From Myxococcales bacterium (GTDB lineage Bacteria; Desulfobacterota_B; Binatia; UBA1149; SPBQ01): 8,620 nt of DNA. The translations under genes and the position numbers were made by a program. The notes below the pieces were generated by a model. That model worked only from the letters and a program-made list of their open reading frames with translations, did not search any database and was not told the DNA's origin. This document shows positions 1 through 5,459 of the stretch, one piece after another (position 1 is the first letter of the stretch; each line of letters starts with the position of its first letter). The stretch is from NCBI GenBank assembly GCA_004525875.1, contig SPBQ01000072.1, forward strand, positions 1-8,620, read 5' to 3'.

Positions 1-1246
1 CGCGACACGAGTGCATCGCGAGCATCGGGTTGCCGACGTCGACCGTGCGAATCCCGACACGCGCGGCCGTGATGGGTCCGATCGTCGAGCCGCAGGGAAG
101 GTCGCTGCGCACGACGAAGTGCTGGGGCTCGATCTCGCGCCTTCTGCACAGGTCGACGAACATGCCCGTTGTCGTCGCATCGCTTGCGTAGGAGAGGTTC
201 GCATTGGTCTTGATGACGGGGCCGCGGCCGATCATCGGTCGGTGGCCAGGTTCGTGACGGTCGGCGTAGTTCGGATGAAGGGCATGAGCCATGTCGGCCG
301 AGACGAGCGAGGAGAGCGCCAGCGCGCGGGCACGCGACTGGGCGTCGCCGCCAGCTGCCGCACAGACGCGGTCGAGAGAGTCGAGCAGGAACGAGCCGGC
401 GGCACCCTGGCTGCTGCGGCTGCCGACCTCCTCGTGATCATAGAGGACGATCGCTCGGGTATGTGCGGCGGGGCCGGTGGCTGCGGTCGTCGCAGTGGTC
501 TCGATGAGCGCCGTCAGTGCGGCGTGGCAGGAGGCGAGGTTGTCGAGGCGTGGTGCGAAGATGAGCTCGTCGAGCGTGCCGCCGATCGCAGCAGGCTGGG
601 TGTCGTGGGTCATCAGCTCCCAGGACACGATCGAACTCGGATCGACGTCGCGGTCGTGCTGCGCTGAGATCTGTGCCGCCAGCCGTTCGACGAACGTGAC
701 CTCATCGTCGACTGCGAACAGCGGTGTCATGTGCGACTGTTCGTTGAGGAGCAGGCCGTCGGTCCGGATCTCGCGATACAGATGAATCGCGAGGTTCGGG
801 ATCCGCAGGATCGGTTTCTCGAAATCGACAAGAATGGTCTCCGGTCCGTCCGCGCCCCGCAGGACGACTCGTCCGGCGAGCGTCAGATCACGATCGAGCC
901 ACGTGTGCAGGAGCACGCCGCCGTAGGGCTCGACTGCGAGCTGGCGATAGCCCTCGACCGACGTGTCGGGCTGCGGCTTCACCCGCAGGTTGGGAGAATC
1001 GGTGTGCGCGCCGATCAGACGAAAGCCCGTGTCGTGAGGCGGCGCGGCGCCAAGCTCGAAGGCGAGCAAGCTGCCGTCGTTGCGTACGACGTAGCGCCGC
1101 TCGCCGCCTGTGAGTGTCCAGGCTTCGGTCTCCGCCAGCTCGCTGAAGCCCGCCGCCTGCAAGCGTCGTACACTCACATCAACGGCATGGTACGGTGTCG
1201 GCGAGCCGTCGATATAGGTCAGAAGATCGCGAACCAGATCATTCAG
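1..1246 (-). CDS. apeB: M18 family metallo-aminopeptidase (aspartyl aminopeptidase-like), 3' end cut by window edge
   Basis: A cytosolic zinc aminopeptidase that removes N-terminal residues, typically acidic or neutral ones in this family. I translated the frame base by base: it is unbroken for 415 codons from position 1246 to the left edge. Numbering from CTG 1246, the M18 signatures appear in order: SPTPYHAV (15-22), AHTDSP with metal ligand H81 (80-85), RLDN with D235, DHEEVGS with catalytic/metal E272 and E273, SADMAH with D318, GSTIGPITAAR (386-396), and AMHS with the last ligand H412. M18 enzymes are about 420-430 residues, so only some 15-20 C-terminal residues are missing. The start is a problem: from the upstream stop (1427-1429) to GTG 1177 the frame has no ATG, GTG or TTG, and starting at 1177 would delete the conserved SPTPYHAV segment. 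CTG 1246 is a provisional start; ATG 1262 is one base out of frame. It is divergent from the sigma-54 activator gene. The family call is secure; the symbol follows the name used for the bacterial family. Confidence 0.94.
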   Translation of the reverse strand, partial: MNDLVRDLLTYIDGSPTPYHAVDVSVRRLQAAGFSELAETEAWTLTGGERRYVVRNDGSLLAFELGAAPPHDTGFRLIGAHTDSPNLRVKPQPDTSVEGYRQLAVEPYGGVLLHTWLDRDLTLAGRVVLRGADGPETILVDFEKPILRIPNLAIHLYREIRTDGLLLNEQSHMTPLFAVDDEVTFVERLAAQISAQHDRDVDPSSIVSWELMTHDTQPAAIGGTLDELIFAPRLDNLASCHAALTALIETTATTAATGPAAHTRAIVLYDHEEVGSRSSQGAAGSFLLDSLDRVCAAAGGDAQSRARALALSSLVSADMAHALHPNYADRHEPGHRPMIGRGPVIKTNANLSYASDATTTGMFVDLCRRREIEPQHFVVRSDLPCGSTIGPITAARVGIRTVDVGNPMLAMHSCR

Positions 1247-1368
1247 CCGGACAGGATTGCATGACGTGTATCGCAGTGCGAGAGGTGGTGGATGATCACA
1301 CGGCTCGGGCGGGCTGTCTCCGTCGCTCGTGTTGCAACAGCTGTCGCCGATTGCCAGGTTCCTCGTTG
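1247..1368. promoter_or_regulatory. Divergent intergenic region between the aminopeptidase and the sigma-54 activator, with a 10-bp palindrome
   Basis: These ~120 bases separate two divergently read genes and so should carry both promoters. The clearest element is a perfect palindrome, TGTTGCAACA, at 1330-1339, ending 29 bases before the activator ATG. Its position would suit an operator, perhaps autoregulatory, but the half-sites are short and nothing in the sequence identifies the binder. I found no convincing -35/-10 pair and no sigma-54 promoter of correct spacing here. Confidence 0.35.
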
Positions 1369-2973
1369 ATGGCCAGCCCGCTCGATGCGGAGAGATCGCA
1401 ACTCCTGTACGACCTGAGTTGCGCCTTCAGTACCCGGCTCGATCTCGACGAGCTGGTTCCCGACGTCATCAGTCGTTGTCGTGAGGTCATGAAGGCCGAC
1501 GGCGTGGCGGTCTTGCTTCACGATCCCGAGCGCGACGAGCTGTATTTCCCGTATGCGAGCGGAGCCGATCCGTCCATTGATCAACGGCTTCGCGAGCTTC
1601 GTCTTCCAGCCGACAAGGGCGTGGCAAGTGTCGTGCTATCGAAGGGCGTCGCTCAGCTGGTCGAGGACGTGACCACCGATCCGCGCTGGTACGGAAAGAT
1701 CGACGAGGCGACGGGGGCGCGCACGCGCTCGCTATTGAGCGCACCGCTACGAACGCGCAACGGTCCCATCGGCGTGATCGAGGTGGTCAACGGTCCCGAC
1801 CGGCCCGCATTCACGGAAGACGATCTCGATCTGCTCGACGCGATGACCGGGCCGGTCGCGATCGCGATCGAGAACGCGCGCATGTACTCGGAGCTGCAGG
1901 CGCGCGAACGTACGCTCAAGACCCAGATCGATGTCATGCGGCGTGACATCGCTCGTCACGACAGGTTCGGCAACATCGTGGGGCAGGCGCCGTCGATGCA
2001 ACGAGTCTTCCATTTGATGGAAAAGTCGGCGGCCTCGCCGATCTCGGTACTCATCGAGGGGGACACCGGGACCGGCAAGGAGCTCGTCGCGCGGGGGATC
2101 CACGATGCCAGCCCGCGCGCCGACGAACCGTTCCTGGCGGTGAACTGCGCGGCGCTGTCGAGGGAGCTACTCGAGAGCGAGCTCTTCGGCCATGTCCGCG
2201 GTGCCTTCACGGGCGCCGACAAGGACCGGGTCGGGCTGTTCGAGGCCGCCTCTCGGGGGACGGTGTTCCTCGACGAGATCGGAGAGATGCAGCTTCAGAC
2301 GCAGGTGAAGCTGCTGCGTGTCCTGCAGGAGCAGGAGGTCACGCGTGTGGGCAACAACGTGCCGCGTAAGGTGGATTTCCGGCTCATCGCGGCCACCAAC
2401 CGCGACCTGTCCGCGGCGGCGGCGGCCGGCACGTTTCGCCAGGATCTGTACTATCGCGTGGCCGCGTTCCCGATCGTCGTCCCGCCGCTGTGCGAGCGCC
2501 GTGAGGACATCCCGCTGCTCGTCGAGCACTTCGTTGCGCTGGCGGCGAAGCGTCACAAGCGTAAGATTCTAGGCGTCGAACCGGCAGCCTTCAGTGCCCT
2601 GTGTTCCTTCGACTGGCCGGGCAATATCCGAGAGCTCCAGAATGAGATCGAGCGGGCGGTGGCGTTGACGTGCGACGGTGAGACGATCGATATCGACGTG
2701 CTCTCGGAGAAGCTCGGAGGCGAAGGCGCTGCCGATCTGACGGACTCGGGGGGCGAGGTCGCTGCAGGCGCCGAACACGCGGACCAAGGTGCAAGTATCA
2801 GCGGGGATCGCGGCCAGGCCGTGCCGCTGCGAGAGGCTCGGACCGCCTTCGAGATCGACTACGTGCGCCGCGCGCTCGAACGCAACGATCGCAACGTGAC
2901 GCGGACGGCCAGGGCGCTCGGTATCTCGCGCGTCATGCTCCAGAAGAAGATGGCCGCCTTCGATCTGCGTTAG
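1369..2973 (+). CDS. Sigma-54-dependent transcriptional activator (GAF - AAA+ - Fis-type HTH)
   Basis: A 534-residue bacterial enhancer-binding protein that uses ATP hydrolysis to open promoters bound by sigma-54 RNA polymerase. Domains: GAF sensor (about 8-177), a short helical linker, the AAA+ core (about 200-435), a variable Gly/Ala/acidic linker (about 440-490), and a C-terminal Fis-type HTH (about 495-534). In the core I see Walker A GDTGTGKE (231-238), the sigma-54-contacting GAFTGA loop intact (278-283), Walker B VFLDE (299-303), sensor I N344, arginine-finger region R357/R363 and WPGN (416-419). There is no receiver domain, so control is probably by a small ligand, redox state or another signal at the GAF, as in NifA/FhlA-type proteins. 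The frame is open further upstream, but ATG 1369 begins just before the GAF domain, with AGG at 1356-1358 as a weak ribosome site. The recognition helix (SRVMLQKKM) departs from the common SRxTLYRKL pattern. Its stop lies 7 bases from the convergent small-gene pair, whose promoter looks sigma-54-dependent. Confidence 0.96.
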   Translation: MASPLDAERSQLLYDLSCAFSTRLDLDELVPDVISRCREVMKADGVAVLLHDPERDELYFPYASGADPSIDQRLRELRLPADKGVASVVLSKGVAQLVEDVTTDPRWYGKIDEATGARTRSLLSAPLRTRNGPIGVIEVVNGPDRPAFTEDDLDLLDAMTGPVAIAIENARMYSELQARERTLKTQIDVMRRDIARHDRFGNIVGQAPSMQRVFHLMEKSAASPISVLIEGDTGTGKELVARGIHDASPRADEPFLAVNCAALSRELLESELFGHVRGAFTGADKDRVGLFEAASRGTVFLDEIGEMQLQTQVKLLRVLQEQEVTRVGNNVPRKVDFRLIAATNRDLSAAAAAGTFRQDLYYRVAAFPIVVPPLCERREDIPLLVEHFVALAAKRHKRKILGVEPAAFSALCSFDWPGNIRELQNEIERAVALTCDGETIDIDVLSEKLGGEGAADLTDSGGEVAAGAEHADQGASISGDRGQAVPLREARTAFEIDYVRRALERNDRNVTRTARALGISRVMLQKKMAAFDLR

Positions 2974-2980
2974 GCAACGC

Positions 2981-3208
2981 TCACGAAGCGAGGTGTCTCG
3001 CGTCGCTCTCCGTGCACGGCATGCAGCTCGCCCGTCCCGCGATCGTGAAGCCCCCCTCGGTCACACGCCCGCAGCTCTCGCAGTGGGAGACGATCTCCCA
3101 GGCTTCGCTTCCGTAGGCGTCGGCCGGTATCCGGCCACTGATCACGTCGAACACGTCGGGCACCGCCATCTCGAGGTCTGTCGCACAATCGATCCGATCC
3201 ATGTTCAT
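2981..3208 (-). CDS. Small CxxC/CxxC (zinc-ribbon-like) protein, unknown function
   Basis: A 75-residue protein I do not recognise as a named family. The first 40 residues are acidic and hydrophobic (VPDVFDVISG around 16-25). The second half carries SHCESC (41-46) and SCMPC (61-65), giving C43, C46, C62 and C65, the CxxC-N15-CxxC spacing of a zinc ribbon; a rubredoxin- or DksA-like metal knuckle is an alternative. There is no signal peptide or membrane segment, so it is probably cytosolic. ATG 3208 is chosen because a strong ribosome site (AAGAGGGGG) lies just upstream; the second ATG at 3202 is placed less well. It is the second gene after the 84-residue protein, 56 bases downstream on the same strand, and probably shares its sigma-54-type promoter. 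Its stop lies 7 bases from the stop of the convergent activator gene, leaving no room for an intergenic terminator. Coding status is well supported by the ribosome site and cysteine spacing; function is unknown. Confidence 0.8.
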   Translation of the reverse strand: MNMDRIDCATDLEMAVPDVFDVISGRIPADAYGSEAWEIVSHCESCGRVTEGGFTIAGRASCMPCTESDARHLAS

Positions 3209-3210
3209 GT

Positions 3211-3220
3211 TCCCCCTCTT
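3211..3220 (-). promoter_or_regulatory. Strong ribosome binding site of the CxxC/CxxC small protein
   Basis: On the minus strand this reads AAGAGGGGGA, ending two bases before ATG 3208, with the GAGG core six bases from the start codon. It is by far the clearest Shine-Dalgarno sequence in the window and fixes the start at 3208 over the in-frame ATG at 3202. Confidence 0.7.
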
Positions 3221-3264
3221 GCTATCGACTGGTCTGGCCAGGTTCGTTACGGGTGACGCGGCGA

Positions 3265-3519
3265 TCAGAGCCATCCCGTCGTGACGCCGGCGTAGTTCCC
3301 GGTGAGAACCACGTCGCCCGCGCTGATCTTCTCTGCTGCGAGCTGTGCGAGTGCCTCGGTGGAGAGCCGGGTGGTCTCACGCAACTCGAACACCAGAGAA
3401 AGGAGTGTGGAGCGTGTCTGGGGCGAGTTGCGGCGGCTTGTCGCGATCGTCGCGCCGGGGCGTCCCGCTGCCACCATCTTGCTACCGCTGGTCTGGTTCG
3501 CCGTGATTTGAGTGGACAT
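3265..3519 (-). CDS. Uncharacterised 84-residue protein, first gene of a putative sigma-54-dependent operon
   Basis: I do not recognise this protein. The first ~38 residues are rich in Ser, Thr, Asn and Arg and look disordered. Residues 39-63 (LLSLVFELRE through ALAQLAAEK) look helical, and the C-terminus (SAGDVVLTGNYAGV) resembles a short strand-turn-strand. It has no cysteine, signal peptide or obvious membrane span. Codon choice is GC-rich at third positions, as in its neighbours, which supports real coding. The frame extends up to ATG 3576, but a sigma-54 promoter match at 3531-3546 lies inside that extension and predicts transcription from about 3520. This would make ATG 3519 nearly leaderless. 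ATG 3477 (70 residues, ~43-base leader) is a reasonable alternative start; no clear ribosome site precedes either. It is 171 bases downstream of lnt and 56 bases upstream of the CxxC/CxxC gene. Confidence 0.6.
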   Translation of the reverse strand: MSTQITANQTSGSKMVAAGRPGATIATSRRNSPQTRSTLLSLVFELRETTRLSTEALAQLAAEKISAGDVVLTGNYAGVTTGWL

Positions 3520-3530
3520 GGCAGTGATTG

Positions 3531-3546
3531 AGCAAGCATGGTGCCA
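3531..3546 (-). promoter_or_regulatory. Sigma-54 (RpoN) -24/-12 promoter
   Basis: On the minus strand this reads TGGCACCATGCTTGCT. Against the established consensus TGGCACG-N4-TTGCW, 11 of 12 defined positions match (C replaces the final G of the -24 box), and the essential GG and GC dinucleotides are separated by exactly 10 bases. The base before TGG is the preferred pyrimidine (C). With GC at 3533-3532 taken as -13/-12, transcription should start near 3520, directly in front of the 84-residue gene. It is the best sigma-54 match I found on either strand. The match is direct observation; activity is inferred. Confidence 0.72.
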
Positions 3547-3579
3547 GCCGGACAAGAGCCGTTTTCCGGGGTTCATGGC

Positions 3580-3646
3580 GGTGGCGCACCACCGATCGCG
3601 AGCCCTCCCGCAAACGAGGTGTAGCGGGGTGCATACCAGCGGCTAC
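3580..3646 (-). promoter_or_regulatory. Candidate upstream activator sites for the sigma-54 promoter (two short dyads)
   Basis: Between lnt and the sigma-54 promoter there are two dyads. One is GGTGG-CGCA-CCACC at 3580-3593, roughly 60-73 bases upstream of the predicted start. The other is a GTAGC/GCTAC inverted repeat at 3621-3646 (about 101-126 bases upstream) that encloses GGT-GCAT-ACC at 3628-3637. Enhancer-binding proteins normally bind dyads about 70-200 bases upstream, so the placement fits. The half-sites are short and differ from each other, so this could be chance. The rest of the 171-base gap (3520-3690) shows no terminator or other gene. Confidence 0.25.
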
Positions 3647-3690
3647 AGCGGAGAATCGGCGCAGAAGTGGGAACGCGATCCGGCTCTCGT

Positions 3691-5316
3691 CTAGCCGCGG
3701 ATCGTACGAGGGCGTCGGATGAGCACGGCAACCAGCGCGAGCAGCGTCACGAGCGAGCAGGTTACGGCGAAGGCGTCGCCGTGGCGTGAGTAAAAGGATG
3801 CATGTCGGATGGGCCGGATCTCGCCCGCCAGGTGTGCGCGCGTGAAAGCGTCGGTCCGGACGACGATTCGTCCGTACGGATCGACCACGCCGGACGGACC
3901 GGACGTGGAAGCGCGTACGAGAAATCGACGCGTCTCCACGGCACGGAGCGATACCAGGTTGAACTGATGCTCGGCGAACTCCGGATCGCTCACCCACGTA
4001 TCGGTGGACAGATTGACGAGATACTCGGCCCCCGCCGCCACGCGTGCGCCGGCCAGCCGGGGGAACATCGCTTCGTTGCAGATAACGATGCCGGCCTTCC
4101 CCGCCCGCGTCTCCATCGGAGCCTGACGGGTTCCCGGCGTGAACTCGCGCACACGGGCGAACTTTCGTCGCAGGAAGCTGCTGCTGCCGAACGGAAAGTA
4201 CTCGGTGAAGGGAAGTAGCTGCTCCTTGTCGTAGAACGCCGTGATCTCGCCGGCCGGTGACAGCACGAACGCGGTGTTGAAGTATGCGACGTCGTCCGGG
4301 GCCTTCTCCTCGTAGCGCGGTGCGCCTGCGAGAAGCTCGATATCGTGCGGACGGGTGATGCGCGCGACGGCCCGGCGCCAGGCGGGTTCCCGGTCGACGA
4401 AGAACGTCATGGCGTTCTCGGGCCAGTAGACGACCCGCGGCCGTGCTTCCTGCGCGGCTTCGATCGTCAGTTCGAGGTAGGATTCGAGATTGCGACCGTA
4501 CAACGACTCGTTCCACTGTGAGCCGAGATCGAGATTGGCCTGAGCGATCGCGATGGGGACGGTCGCCGAGGACTCTCCGAGCGGCTCGCCCAGTTGCGCA
4601 TGACCGTACACGAAACCTGCAAGCACGAGAGCGATGGCCACCGAGCCGTCGCGCAGTAGCGCTCGGTTGCGATCAAGCTGGTGGACGAGCGCAAGCCACA
4701 GCTCCGCGAGTGCGGCGTTGACGAGTACCACCAGGAACGTCACGGCGTAGACGCCGCCGAAGTCGGCGACCTGCAAGGCGGAAATCGGCGCCCAGCTCAC
4801 CAGCGATCCGCCGGCCCCGGCGAGCCAGGTGCCGCCTGCTTGGGTGTAGCCCAGCAGCCCCCATGGATTGCCCGTGAGCACTCGCGCGCGTCCGAGCTCC
4901 GCGCTGACCCAGAATGATGCGGCCAGCACCGGCAGGAACAGCAGACGCGCACGGCCGGCCGCCGAGTACAGAGCCGCGAACGCCATGTAGTAGATACCGC
5001 CCATGACGAATGCCGCCGACACGAACAGGCCGATCCCGAGCCAGAGCGGCTGGTGGTAGTAGACGGCGACCGCGGGGGGCAGCCAGCGGGTCACGCCGTA
5101 GGCGCCCGCCATCCCCCACAGGCCGCCGAGCAGCGCCGCGCGTCCGGGAGTCGTTCGCCGGAGCGTGACCAGCAAGGGGACGAGGGCGATCCATGCCAGC
5201 GGACGCAGGCTCGCGGGCGGGAACGACAACACGATCAGGAACGCAGAGAACAGCACCGTCGCCACGGAACGTGTCGTGCCGGGAGGTCGGGCCTGTAGTC
5301 GTTCGGTCGTCGCCAC
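3691..5316 (-). CDS. lnt: Apolipoprotein N-acyltransferase Lnt
   Basis: An inner-membrane enzyme that adds the third acyl chain, taken from phospholipid, to the N-terminal cysteine of lipoproteins, the last maturation step before Lol export. At 541 residues it is close to the usual family size. The N-terminal ~240 residues are a series of hydrophobic membrane segments (roughly 16-35, 40-52, 60-80, 91-118, 124-140, 187-213, 222-240). The periplasmic carbon-nitrogen hydrolase domain follows (about 253-505), then a final membrane segment (about 514-534) and a basic tail. The catalytic triad is present: E300 (WPEN), K364 (YDKEQLLPF) and nucleophile C413 (VICNEAMFP), with supporting E372, E415 and W268. 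One oddity is N414 after the cysteine, where E. coli has Tyr388. The start is GTG 5316: an in-frame TGA lies four codons upstream, and no good ribosome site is visible. It is read alone, divergent from the cyclase; the small genes downstream appear to have their own promoter. Confidence 0.96.
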   Translation of the reverse strand: MATTERLQARPPGTTRSVATVLFSAFLIVLSFPPASLRPLAWIALVPLLVTLRRTTPGRAALLGGLWGMAGAYGVTRWLPPAVAVYYHQPLWLGIGLFVSAAFVMGGIYYMAFAALYSAAGRARLLFLPVLAASFWVSAELGRARVLTGNPWGLLGYTQAGGTWLAGAGGSLVSWAPISALQVADFGGVYAVTFLVVLVNAALAELWLALVHQLDRNRALLRDGSVAIALVLAGFVYGHAQLGEPLGESSATVPIAIAQANLDLGSQWNESLYGRNLESYLELTIEAAQEARPRVVYWPENAMTFFVDREPAWRRAVARITRPHDIELLAGAPRYEEKAPDDVAYFNTAFVLSPAGEITAFYDKEQLLPFTEYFPFGSSSFLRRKFARVREFTPGTRQAPMETRAGKAGIVICNEAMFPRLAGARVAAGAEYLVNLSTDTWVSDPEFAEHQFNLVSLRAVETRRFLVRASTSGPSGVVDPYGRIVVRTDAFTRAHLAGEIRPIRHASFYSRHGDAFAVTCSLVTLLALVAVLIRRPRTIRG

Positions 5317-5343
5317 GGGATCAGCTCACAGTTCTGCGACTTC

Positions 5344-5372
5344 GTTTGACCGGCAGTCATGCAACGAGTCAA
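5344..5372 (-). promoter_or_regulatory. Weak candidate sigma-70-type promoter for lnt
   Basis: On the minus strand TTGACT (5372-5367) is a good -35 box. After a 17-base spacer comes TCAAAC (5349-5344), which matches only three of six positions of the -10 consensus. The start would fall about 20 bases before the lnt GTG, which is plausible. The TTGAC/GTCAA arms form an inverted repeat (5346-5350 and 5368-5372), so a -35-like TTGACC also appears on the plus strand, but with a poor -10. Confidence 0.25.
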
Positions 5373-5459
5373 CGCCGTCCGGCGATGGCCGGAGGTGCCG
5401 AGCCGTGCGCGAACTCGGCGCATCTGCTACGAAACGGGTCTCGGCAGGCCTCGGCCGCA

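Noticed and set aside
11..667. Plus-strand open frame of 218 codons over the aminopeptidase
   Set aside because: It is antisense to a frame with complete M18 motifs, and its composition (Arg, Gly, Ala, Val rich) is that of a complementary-strand shadow.
1333..1349. Sigma-54-like element on the minus strand, upstream of the aminopeptidase
   Set aside because: GG and GC are 11 bases apart instead of 10, which is known to impair sigma-54 promoters, and the -24 box is otherwise poor.
1997..2012. GG-N10-GC with TTGCA on the minus strand
   Set aside because: It lies inside the activator coding sequence with no minus-strand gene downstream to serve; the -24 box is weak.
3235..3252. Near-repeat of 17 of 18 bases (TGGCCAGGTTCGTNACGG) with a segment near 243-260
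   Set aside because: Only two copies, one inside M18 coding sequence and one intergenic, with no similarity extending beyond; most likely chance.
3580..3593. GGTGG/CCACC hairpin as a terminator for lnt
   Set aside because: The stem is only 5 bp and no T tract follows in the lnt direction; kept only as a possible protein-binding dyad.
3482..4516. Long minus-strand open frame of 344 codons overlapping lnt
   Set aside because: It overlaps lnt on the same strand in another frame and is Arg/Pro/His-rich, typical of a shadow frame in GC-rich DNA; lnt carries all the recognisable motifs.
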